Positions 1 through 5,522 of a stretch of 5,522 nucleotides of DNA are shown here, in pieces. Each line of letters opens with the position of its first letter. Positions within the stretch are counted from its first letter, which is position 1. Origin of the DNA: an uncultured Porticoccus sp. (GTDB lineage: Bacteria; Pseudomonadota; Gammaproteobacteria; Pseudomonadales; Porticoccaceae); assembly GCA_950063125.1 (NCBI GenBank), contig CATLZI010000152.1, positions 1 through 5,522 of the forward strand. The letters run 5' to 3'. The position numbers and the translations under genes are program-made. The notes below the pieces were generated by a model. The model was not told where the DNA came from. It ran no database searches and was given only the letters and a program-made list of their open reading frames with translations.

Positions 1-75
1 CGCTTCACTGTCGGATGCTATACCGCCACAATTTGCCACGACTTAAAGTAGATACGAATGCGAATCACACTTGGA
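1..75. other. Unassigned sequence replacing the lptD barrel-coding region
   Basis: Reading in the lptD direction, the protein follows the family up to the Asp/Gly-rich turn coded near 76-105 (SDDDGGDDKG). It then becomes SKCDSHSYLL and stops at a TAA (43-45). I translated this end in all three minus-strand frames and none gives the expected next barrel strand, which in Pseudomonas LptD contains a DxRWL-type motif within about 15-20 residues. A simple frameshift therefore does not explain the break. The junction lies roughly between 65 and 85. The bases could be the tip of an insertion sequence or other repeat, or a chimeric contig end. No transposase, clear terminal inverted repeat or target duplication can be seen because the other side is outside the window. 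Confidence 0.6.
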
Positions 76-1209
76 CTGCCCCTTGTCGTCGCCACCGTCA
101 TCGTCCGACAAAAAGGCGCCGCTTAGGATGGTGTTGGTCAGCTTCGACATATGCCGGACTTCGACCTCGGCCATGGGCCCGCGTTCCTGAATGTAGCGTG
201 GTGTGATAGTGGCGTCGTAGTTGGGTGCCAGATTCAGGTAGATGGGCTGCGCATAATCAATGCCATTCTCATCGCCGATTTCAAAACTGGGGAACAACAG
301 ACCGGTGGCTCGCCGGTCATCAATCGGGAACCGTATCCAGGGGGCATAGAGTATTGGTACATCCTGGACTTCCAGTCGCACATGCCTGGCATTGGCGATC
401 CCGGTTTCAGGATTAATATCAAGTTTGCTGCTGACCAGACGCCAGGCTTTGCTACCCGGTTCGCAGGTGGTGTAAGTAGCGTTATCAATGTAGAAGACTT
501 CATCGACTCGCCTGGCCTGCGTCGCCGTACCTCGCACACCGGATTCGTGGAACAGGTACCCCGCCTGCTCAATCTGCATGTCCTTGGAATCCATGTTGAT
601 CTGAGCGCTGTCGCCAGTAACCAGCAGTCCCGGTTCGCGGAACTGTACATTGCCTTCAAGGTTCACGATGCGTGTATTCTGGTCGGCTGTGGCGCTATCG
701 CTTCGAACCTGACGGTATCCCTGAGTCAGTTGTACGTCGCCACGCAGGCGGGCAATGTTTTCCTGCTCCACTTCTGTGGATGCTGAGGCAACCCGCATGG
801 GAGCGTCGGCCGGATCCATCTCGGCGTCTTCATAGTCTCTTTTTGGTTCTATATAGGCCCCGCAGCAACCTGTAGCCATCTTTTCGCGCTCTTCATCGGT
901 AAGCGCTTTCTCTTCAACCCAATCCAGGTTGTTGGCCACCCTGACATCGGGACCACTGTCTTCCGGTGGGATTACCGGTTCAGGGTGTTTGGGTCTGGGG
1001 AAAGCCCTGCCGGACATCTGCCTTTCGCCGCATGCCCAACTGCCATCGGCTGCTGCTCGACATTCCCATTGGCTGTAGGAATCCTGGTTCTCAGCAGCTA
1101 CTGGTACCGAAACAAGCAAGCCAAAGAGCAATAATCCCGATGTCCGGGAATACTGTGAGCGCAAGGCATGATAGAGCCTGGTACGGATATGACTCGTTTT
1201 TATGGGCAT
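43..1209 (-). CDS. lptD: LPS-assembly protein LptD, N-terminal half (truncated)
   Basis: LptD is the outer-membrane beta-barrel that, with LptE, inserts lipopolysaccharide into the outer leaflet. From the chosen Met (1207-1209) the product has 388 residues: a basic n-region, a hydrophobic signal segment (about 25-39, SGLLLFGLLVSVPVAA), a cysteine-containing linker (WEC near 50, WAC near 60, CCGAYIEP at 115-122), an OstA/jellyroll domain (about 140-280), then the start of the barrel (FPIDDRRATG at 294-303, LNLAPNYDATITPRYI at 325-340). These match Pseudomonas-type LptD closely. Full proteins have about 750-950 residues, so most of the barrel is missing and the reading frame ends in unrelated sequence. 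An upstream in-frame ATG at 1261-1263 would add 18 residues; I prefer the inner start because it gives a normal signal peptide and leaves room for divergent promoters. Neither start has a good ribosome binding site. The identity is very secure; whether the truncation is real is not. Confidence 0.93.
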   Translation of the reverse strand: MPIKTSHIRTRLYHALRSQYSRTSGLLLFGLLVSVPVAAENQDSYSQWECRAAADGSWACGERQMSGRAFPRPKHPEPVIPPEDSGPDVRVANNLDWVEEKALTDEEREKMATGCCGAYIEPKRDYEDAEMDPADAPMRVASASTEVEQENIARLRGDVQLTQGYRQVRSDSATADQNTRIVNLEGNVQFREPGLLVTGDSAQINMDSKDMQIEQAGYLFHESGVRGTATQARRVDEVFYIDNATYTTCEPGSKAWRLVSSKLDINPETGIANARHVRLEVQDVPILYAPWIRFPIDDRRATGLLFPSFEIGDENGIDYAQPIYLNLAPNYDATITPRYIQERGPMAEVEVRHMSKLTNTILSGAFLSDDDGGDDKGQSKCDSHSYLL

Positions 1210-1338
1210 TCTGATTGTCCGTGTTCTCTCTGGGCAGGCGGTGTCTTTAATGCGACGGTACATTTTACCGATTCTGGGGCATCATGCGAGGGTTTGGTCT
1301 AGAATGGCTAACCTTTTTTCCATATGCTTTCCTCAAAC
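1210..1338. promoter_or_regulatory. Divergent lptD / amgK intergenic region
   Basis: This is the only non-coding stretch between divergent genes, so promoters for both lptD (minus) and amgK (plus) should lie here. On the plus strand TAGAAT (1300-1305) resembles a sigma-70 -10 box and would place a transcript start near 1312, about 27 nt before the preferred amgK ATG, but no good -35 sits at the right distance. On the minus strand I see no convincing box. A run of six T (1314-1319) lies just before amgK. The region would shrink to about 60 bp if the longer starts of both genes were used. The promoter assignment is inference from gene layout. Confidence 0.35.
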
Positions 1339-2358
1339 ATGTCTGATCACCAAAATCTTCAGCAGTGGGTAGAGCGCTCCCTGCCCCGACAATTTCTGAC
1401 ATCGGCTGCGCCACAGCTTTTCCCGCTGAGTGGTGATGCTGGCTTTCGGCGCTATTTTCGGGTGAATTGTGCGCCATCACTGCTCGCTGTTTCCGCGCCG
1501 CCAGAACACGAAAATAACGAAGATTTTGTTCGTATTGCAGCGTTGCTCAAGCGCGGTGGTGTCCGTACACCCCGAATTTATGCTGTCGATTACTCGCAGG
1601 GATTTCTGTTGCTTGAGGATTTCGGGGACCAGTTACTGTTGCCGCTCCTGTCCTCTGAAACAGCGGATCGGTTCTACCAGAAAGCAGAAGATACGCTTTT
1701 GGTGTTGCAGGGAGTTCCGCTCGCTGATAGTGGTTTGGCAGTTTACGACCGTCAGCGTTTGCGGGATGAGATGAGACTCTTTCCTGAGTGGTTTTTAAAG
1801 CAGCTGCTTGGGCTGGATATCACGACTGAAGACAGTCGACTCATTGAACAGACTTTTGAGCAATTAGTGACGAGTGCGCTCTCCCAACCGGAAGTGATCG
1901 TCCACCGGGATTTCCACTCCCGTAACCTGATGTTGCTCGCTGATGGTGATATCGGGGTCATCGATTTTCAGGACGCCGTCAGAGGCCCGCTGACATATGA
2001 TTTGGTTTCACTGCTCAGGGACTGTTATATTCGGTGGCCCGCTGAGTATGTTTCGCGGCGGGCGCTCAACTATTACCGGCGGGTTGTAGCGACAGGTGTC
2101 GCTGATACGGTGCCGGACAGCCAGTTTCTGCGCTGGTTTGACCTGATGGGGTTACAGCGGCACATCAAAGTGCTGGGTATTTTTGCCAGGCTCTGGTTGC
2201 GTGATGGAAAGCCGGGCTATCTGACGGATCTGCCACTTGTTCTCCATTACACCCTTGAGCAATTGACGCCGTATCCTGAATTGCATGACTTCAAGTCCTG
2301 GTTTGAAAGACGTGTGATGCCTCTGGTGCAAATACAGCCTTGGTATCAGAAGAAATAG
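1339..2358 (+). CDS. amgK: N-acetylmuramate/N-acetylglucosamine anomeric kinase AmgK
   Basis: AmgK phosphorylates the anomeric carbon of MurNAc (and GlcNAc) with ATP, giving MurNAc-1-phosphate for MurU; this is the salvage route described in Pseudomonas. The 339-residue protein belongs to the aminoglycoside phosphotransferase fold: an N-lobe with SGDAGFRRYFR (31-41, matching the family's SDASFRRYFR loop), a hinge GFLLLEDFGD (88-97), the catalytic loop VHRDFHSRN (188-196, catalytic Asp191 and metal-binding Asn196) and the second metal motif VIDFQDAVRGP (207-217, Asp209). All key kinase residues are present and the length is normal for the family. The next gene is murU, the partner enzyme, which makes AmgK far more likely than an antibiotic kinase. 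I chose the Met at 1339 because it gives the usual MSD... N-terminus; an in-frame ATG at 1324 adds five residues. Neither start has a recognisable Shine-Dalgarno sequence. Confidence 0.92.
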   Translation: MSDHQNLQQWVERSLPRQFLTSAAPQLFPLSGDAGFRRYFRVNCAPSLLAVSAPPEHENNEDFVRIAALLKRGGVRTPRIYAVDYSQGFLLLEDFGDQLLLPLLSSETADRFYQKAEDTLLVLQGVPLADSGLAVYDRQRLRDEMRLFPEWFLKQLLGLDITTEDSRLIEQTFEQLVTSALSQPEVIVHRDFHSRNLMLLADGDIGVIDFQDAVRGPLTYDLVSLLRDCYIRWPAEYVSRRALNYYRRVVATGVADTVPDSQFLRWFDLMGLQRHIKVLGIFARLWLRDGKPGYLTDLPLVLHYTLEQLTPYPELHDFKSWFERRVMPLVQIQPWYQKK

Positions 2359-2378
2359 GCCGTGCCGTTGATGGCAAG

Positions 2379-2384
2379 TAAGGA
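2379..2384 (+). promoter_or_regulatory. Ribosome binding site of murU
   Basis: TAAGGA lies 8 nt before the ATG at 2393 in the 34-nt gap after amgK. It fits the anti-Shine-Dalgarno sequence well and fixes the murU start. No terminator or promoter is visible in the gap, so amgK and murU are probably cotranscribed. Confidence 0.7.
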
Positions 2385-2392
2385 TAGATCAT

Positions 2393-3118
2393 ATGAAAGC
2401 AATGATTCTCGCGGCGGGGTATGGTGAAAGGCTTCGTCCCCTCACGGATGAAACACCCAAGCCTTTGCTGCATATCGGTAATAAGCCCCTGATTCAATAC
2501 CATGTGGAACGATTGGTTGAGGCGGGTGTGCGCGAAATAGTGATCAACACCTCCTGGCTGGGTGAGCAAATAGAGTCTTTTCTCGGCGATGGCTCGCGTT
2601 TTGGTGTGAGTATTGCTTGGTCCCGCGAGATGGAACCCCTGGAAACCGGCGGCGGTATTCGCCGGGCTCTGCCGCTTCTCGGTAATCAGCCTTTCATTGT
2701 GATTAATGGCGACGTGTGGACCGATTATCCCCTTCAGTCGCTGGTCGAGCAAAGCTGGTCCGAGGATATGGACGCGCACTTGGTACTGGTGTCCAACCCT
2801 CTGCATCACGCCGGCGGCGATTTTTCCCTGAATGCGGATCATCGTGTTGGTTATCCCCTGGCGGGGGATCAAACCTTTACCTTCAGTGGTATCAGTGTCA
2901 TGAGGCCGGAGACGTTTGCCATGTTTTCTTCCGCCAGTGAACGCTTTCCACTGAGAGATGTTCTCGCCGCAGGCATCCGCGGCGGTTATGTAACGGGGGA
3001 GGTTTTTTGTGGTACCTGGTGGGATGTGGGGACGCTTGAAAGATTGCAGGCACTGAATCTGTTGGTTTCAGGCCGGGAGGTCAGCCCGGGAAAAAAGTCG
3101 CAACTTAAATTGCGCTAG
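2393..3118 (+). CDS. murU: N-acetylmuramate-1-phosphate uridylyltransferase MurU
   Basis: MurU joins MurNAc-1-phosphate and UTP to give UDP-MurNAc and pyrophosphate, feeding recycled cell-wall sugar back into peptidoglycan precursor synthesis without MurA and MurB. The 241-residue protein is a sugar-nucleotide transferase: nucleotide-binding loop LAAGYGERLRPLT (6-18), TPKPLL with the activating lysine (21-26), EPLETGGGI (81-89) in the uracil/sugar pocket, the metal-binding NGDVWTDY (105-112, Asp107), FSGISVM (164-170) and the C-terminal WWDVGTLERL (209-218). These track the characterised Pseudomonas putida MurU closely, including NPxHHxxGDF (135-144). A generic glucose-1-phosphate or mannose-1-phosphate transferase is the alternative, but the pairing with amgK and the MurU-like motifs argue against it. 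The C-terminus is slightly longer than in P. putida, with a basic tail. Its TAG stop shares one base with a possible GTG start of the next frame. Confidence 0.93.
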   Translation: MKAMILAAGYGERLRPLTDETPKPLLHIGNKPLIQYHVERLVEAGVREIVINTSWLGEQIESFLGDGSRFGVSIAWSREMEPLETGGGIRRALPLLGNQPFIVINGDVWTDYPLQSLVEQSWSEDMDAHLVLVSNPLHHAGGDFSLNADHRVGYPLAGDQTFTFSGISVMRPETFAMFSSASERFPLRDVLAAGIRGGYVTGEVFCGTWWDVGTLERLQALNLLVSGREVSPGKKSQLKLR

Positions 3119-3135
3119 TGGCCAGTGTCAGAGCC

Positions 3136-3501
3136 ATGAAGAATTTGACATTCTGGCGAGCTACATTGCTATTTGGTTTGATCGCGGTGTTGCTGCTGGC
3201 TCTATTGCCCACCGGCGACCAGATGGTGTTTTCCGGGCAGGATAAACTGCTGCATGGCATCACTTTTGCGGTCCTGTTTCTGTTGTCAAGGCAGAGTCTG
3301 CCAGCGGGTGCTTCTCTCTGGCTGATTTACCCGGGGCTGATGGGTTACGGGATTCTGATGGAGGTGCTGCAGGGGCTCACTGGTTATCGCTACATGGAAG
3401 GAATGGACTTGTTGGCCGATTTGCTGGGCCTGATGGTGGGGCATCTGGTTGTTCTGTCAATCCGGAAAGCTCAACGCAAGCTTCAGGTTTCCCGACTGTA
3501 A
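3136..3501 (+). CDS. VanZ-like small integral membrane protein
   Basis: This small inner-membrane protein (121 residues from the ATG at 3136) has about four hydrophobic segments, near 8-25, 38-51, 60-77 and 91-108, and a basic C-terminal tail (RKAQRKLQ). The polar residues typical of VanZ-like proteins are in place between and within the helices: DKLLHG (36-41), MEVLQ (75-79), TGYRYMEGMDLLAD (82-95) and a following Gly (98). VanZ itself gives low-level teicoplanin resistance in Gram-positives, but the function of small Gram-negative homologues is unknown to me and I do not assign one. It closely follows murU and is probably cotranscribed, which hints at a cell-envelope role. An in-frame GTG at 3118 overlaps the murU stop by one base (TAGTG) and would add six residues; neither start has a good ribosome binding site. 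Its 3' end overlaps holA on the other strand. Confidence 0.8.
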   Translation: MKNLTFWRATLLFGLIAVLLLALLPTGDQMVFSGQDKLLHGITFAVLFLLSRQSLPAGASLWLIYPGLMGYGILMEVLQGLTGYRYMEGMDLLADLLGLMVGHLVVLSIRKAQRKLQVSRL

Positions 3502-4512
3502 TGTGGTGGTGCCACAGAACATCAACAGCAGTGTTGTCAGATCATCCCAGGGGTCTGCAATACGTATTCCTTTGATAGCTCGGTCGATGCCCGCGGCCAA
3601 TCGAAGCATCTGTTTTAACCGGGTCAGTTTCAGCCTCCTCAGGGTTTGCTTGAATAACGGTTTACGTTTTTCCCAAACCCCCAGGTCTTTTAAAACCCAA
3701 TCGAGGTGATCCCCGTTTTCCAGCGCTTCGCCGGCTCTGATCAGCGTGCGCAACTCCCGGGTCAGTGCCCAAAGAATAATGGCGGGTTCGGCGCCCTCGT
3801 CGCGAAGGCCCCTGAGGGTGCGACAGGCAGCCTGGGGATCGCCCTCCAGAATCTTGTCCGCGAGTGTGAAGACATTGAAGCGGGCGCTGTCGGCAACCAC
3901 TGTTGACATGGTTTGACCATCTACTTCGCCGTCGGGTAACAGCAACTTGAGCTTTTCAATTTCCTGAACCGCCGCCAGCAGGTTGCCCTCTACCCGATCG
4001 GCAAGAATTTCAACGGCCTGGCGATCTGCTCTGATGCCGGCTTGCTGAAGGCGTTTTCCGATCCAGCCGGGAAGCTGATCAGGGGGTACGGGCCACGTCT
4101 GTATCAGGGCGCCGTGGGCCTCAATGGCCTTAACCCATTTGCTGCGCACGGTGGCAGCTTCCAGTTTCGGTGTGATGATCAGCAACAGCGTGTCGTCAGT
4201 GGGTTTGCCAGCGCATTCCTGAAGCACCTTTGAACCCTTGTCCCCCGGTTTGCCGTTGGCAATCCGAATCTCGATAATTTTCTTATCAGCGAACAATGAC
4301 AGGCTGTTGGCTTCGGTCAGTACGGTATTCCAGTCGAAACTGCTTTCGGCATGGAGAATTTCGCGTTCAGTGTAGCCCTGCAGGAAGGCAGCAGCCCGGA
4401 TAGCATCTGCTGCCTCCTGGACCAGCAGTGTCTCATCTCCGCTGACCAGATAAAGAGGGGCCAGATTGCCTTGAGAGAGGTGAGAACCGAGTTGCTCAGC
4501 CTTCAGTCGCAT
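3457..4512 (-). CDS. holA: DNA polymerase III subunit delta HolA
   Basis: HolA is the delta subunit of the clamp-loader complex; it binds and opens the beta sliding clamp during replication. The 351-residue product, close to the roughly 343 residues of E. coli delta, starts with MRLKAEQLGSHL and has the family's N-terminal PLYLVSGDETLLVQEAADAI (19-38), the middle VEGNLLAAVQEIEKLKLL (174-191), DSARFNVFTLADKILEGD (208-225) and the C-terminal DPWDDLTTLLL (320-330). The delta subunit does not hydrolyse ATP, so absence of a Walker A loop is expected. I chose the ATG at 4510-4512 because it gives the standard N-terminus; an in-frame ATG at 4549-4551 adds 13 atypical residues. The start overlaps the end of lptE by 17 nt, which suggests translational coupling, and only a weak GGGT precedes it. 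The 3' end overlaps the VanZ-like gene. Confidence 0.95.
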   Translation of the reverse strand: MRLKAEQLGSHLSQGNLAPLYLVSGDETLLVQEAADAIRAAAFLQGYTEREILHAESSFDWNTVLTEANSLSLFADKKIIEIRIANGKPGDKGSKVLQECAGKPTDDTLLLIITPKLEAATVRSKWVKAIEAHGALIQTWPVPPDQLPGWIGKRLQQAGIRADRQAVEILADRVEGNLLAAVQEIEKLKLLLPDGEVDGQTMSTVVADSARFNVFTLADKILEGDPQAACRTLRGLRDEGAEPAIILWALTRELRTLIRAGEALENGDHLDWVLKDLGVWEKRKPLFKQTLRRLKLTRLKQMLRLAAGIDRAIKGIRIADPWDDLTTLLLMFCGTTTLQSGNLKLALSFPD

Positions 4513-5032
4513 CGGGACCCGGTACGGTCGTCGAGCGGTTGGCAACAGCATCGAGACGGCTGATGATCTGGCGGATCAGGTCACTCCGCATTTCACGCCG
4601 CAGCAGGTTGGCTTCGTCTTCTTTCGACTGAACATCATTTTCATCGAAATCAAAGAACCTTTCTGTGCTGAGGGTGGTGCGCTGCAATAGCGGCTGTCCG
4701 TTGGCCGCCAATATCATGATCGTCACTTCTTCGGTGAGCTGGTATTCAGAGACCCGCACGGTGACGCTGACGGTGGCGGTCTTGCGGGAGTATTTCTGGT
4801 CGAGAATCACAATGTTGTATTGCGCGTCAGTGGCATTCTTCACCACGGTAATATCGTTGGCCTGCAGTGATCTCGAAAGGGCCTCATAAAAGTCGTTAAA
4901 CCGGCCCTGACTGCTGATATGTACACTGGATACATTGTCAACTGATGCCGTGCCCCGCAAACGCCACCCACAGCCAGCGGTGAGGGTGGTCACCAGCAAA
5001 CCGGTTATGACCAGACAAAAAAATCGTTTCAT
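4496..5032 (-). CDS. lptE: LPS-assembly lipoprotein LptE
   Basis: LptE (formerly RlpB) is the outer-membrane lipoprotein that sits inside the LptD barrel as a plug and is needed for LptD folding and LPS insertion. The 178-residue protein begins with a short basic, hydrophobic lipoprotein signal (MKRFFCLVITGLLVTTLTAG) and a predicted lipidated Cys21. The lipobox has Thr at -3 with Leu at -4, slightly off consensus. Immediately after comes CGWRLRG (21-27), equivalent to the family's CGFxLRG signature. The mature part alternates strands and two helices (for example FNDFYEALSRSL at 45-56 and LLRREMRSDLIRQIISRL at 143-160), as in known LptE structures. It lies between leuS and holA, the standard gammaproteobacterial arrangement, 46 nt after leuS and overlapping holA by 17 nt. 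Confidence 0.94.
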   Translation of the reverse strand: MKRFFCLVITGLLVTTLTAGCGWRLRGTASVDNVSSVHISSQGRFNDFYEALSRSLQANDITVVKNATDAQYNIVILDQKYSRKTATVSVTVRVSEYQLTEEVTIMILAANGQPLLQRTTLSTERFFDFDENDVQSKEDEANLLRREMRSDLIRQIISRLDAVANRSTTVPGPDATEG

Positions 5033-5039
5033 GGTTATG

Positions 5040-5044
5040 CCTTA
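5040..5044 (-). promoter_or_regulatory. Ribosome binding site of lptE
   Basis: Read on the minus strand, TAAGG lies 7 nt before the lptE ATG (5030-5032), in the short leuS-lptE gap. It supports that start and independent initiation of lptE on the shared transcript. No terminator-like hairpin is visible in the gap. Confidence 0.6.
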
Positions 5045-5078
5045 GGTTGTCACTTTTTCAGCGTGCAATTGCGGGTCG

Positions 5079-5522
5079 TCAGTTGGCAACGATATTGACC
5101 AGTTTGCCGGGCACCACGATTACTTTACGGATGGTTTGGCCTGCCGTAAAGCGAAGAACATTTTCATGGGCCAGCGCACTGTCCTCGATGCTCTGCCGGT
5201 CTGCGTCGACGGCCACATCGATCTGTGCACGAAGCTTGCCGTTGACCTGAACCACCATTTGAAGAGTGCTTTTCGTCAGTGCAACCTGGTCGGGAACCGG
5301 CCACGGTGTGTCCAGCAGGCTGCCAGTGTGACCGAGCGCCTGCCAGAGTGCGTGGCAGATGTGGGGTACAATCGGTGCCAGTACCTGTACGGTAATGGTC
5401 AATGCCTCCCGCTCTACAGCAATGCCATTAACTGAGCTGCGATCGGCAGACCTGGCCAGCTCATTGAGCAGCTCCATCACGGCGGCAATAGCAGTATTGA
5501 AGGTCTGGCGGCGGCCGAAGTC
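5079..5522 (-). CDS. leuS: Leucyl-tRNA synthetase, C-terminal part (runs off the window)
   Basis: LeuRS charges tRNA(Leu) with leucine in the cytoplasm. Only the last 147 residues are present, open from the right edge with no start codon in view. They cover the anticodon-binding helical domain, beginning DFGRRQTFNTAIAAVMELLN, then APIVPHICHALWQALG, and the small C-terminal domain with QVNGKLRAQI and the terminal VPGKLVNIVAN, all very close to E. coli LeuRS. The catalytic HIGH and KMSKS motifs and the editing domain lie outside the window. The TGA stop is at 5079-5081, and lptE follows 46 nt downstream in the same direction, so leuS is the upstream gene of a leuS-lptE-holA operon whose promoter is probably beyond the right edge. 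Confidence 0.96.
   Translation of the reverse strand, partial: DFGRRQTFNTAIAAVMELLNELARSADRSSVNGIAVEREALTITVQVLAPIVPHICHALWQALGHTGSLLDTPWPVPDQVALTKSTLQMVVQVNGKLRAQIDVAVDADRQSIEDSALAHENVLRFTAGQTIRKVIVVPGKLVNIVAN

Noticed and set aside
43..75. A group II intron or named insertion-sequence end at the lptD break
   Set aside because: The bases at the junction (GTGTGATTCGC on the minus strand) loosely recall several element ends, but too little sequence is present and no inverted repeat or open frame supports a specific family.
43..120. A simple frameshift in lptD
   Set aside because: All three minus-strand frames were read through to the window edge and none restores LptD-like barrel sequence.
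151..786. A 211-codon plus-strand open frame opposite lptD
   Set aside because: It is fully antisense to a strongly conserved gene and its translation has no recognisable domain; it is a shadow of lptD codon usage.
1339..2358. An aminoglycoside-resistance phosphotransferase
   Set aside because: The fold is shared, but the N-terminal loop motif, the length and the adjacent murU identify a cell-wall sugar kinase.
2291..2872. A 193-codon minus-strand open frame opposite murU
   Set aside because: It overlaps the conserved MurU motifs on the other strand and the end of amgK, has no family features and no ribosome binding site worth noting.
3073..3096. A GC hairpin (CCGGG / CCCGG, 7-nt loop) followed by six A near the end of murU
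   Set aside because: On the plus strand the stem is followed by A, not T, and it lies inside the murU coding sequence. On the minus strand the T run comes before the stem. It is not a terminator for either direction.

Overview
The window looks like chromosomal housekeeping DNA from a Gram-negative gammaproteobacterium, probably near Pseudomonas or Marinobacter. Three things point there: a divergent lptD / amgK-murU pair, as in Pseudomonas; the operon leuS-lptE-holA; and protein sequences that read as close relatives of the Pseudomonas LptD, MurU and LeuRS. Base composition is moderate (mid-fifties % GC by eye) and coding density is very high. The genus is inference.

Layout, left to right. 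Bases 1 to about 75 do not continue the adjacent lptD gene in any frame and are unassigned. Positions 43-1209 (minus) hold the N-terminal half of lptD, which loses its beta-barrel abruptly at the left edge. A short divergent intergenic region (about 1210-1338) separates it from a plus-strand operon: amgK (1339-2358), murU (2393-3118) and a small VanZ-like membrane protein (3136-3501). This operon converges on, and overlaps by 45 bp, a minus-strand operon transcribed leuS (3' part, 5079-5522), lptE (4496-5032), holA (3457-4512).

Functionally there are three themes. LptD and LptE are the two partners of the outer-membrane LPS translocon, encoded here about 3.3 kb apart. AmgK and MurU perform consecutive steps of cell-wall sugar salvage, turning recycled MurNAc into UDP-MurNAc without the MurA/MurB steps. 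LeuS and HolA are core translation and replication proteins that share a transcript with lptE.

No RNA gene, CRISPR array, complete mobile element or convincing rho-independent terminator was found. I see no new multi-gene system. The item most worth checking is the break in lptD at the left end: LptD is normally essential, so the break is either an assembly or contig-edge artefact or an insertion of foreign DNA.
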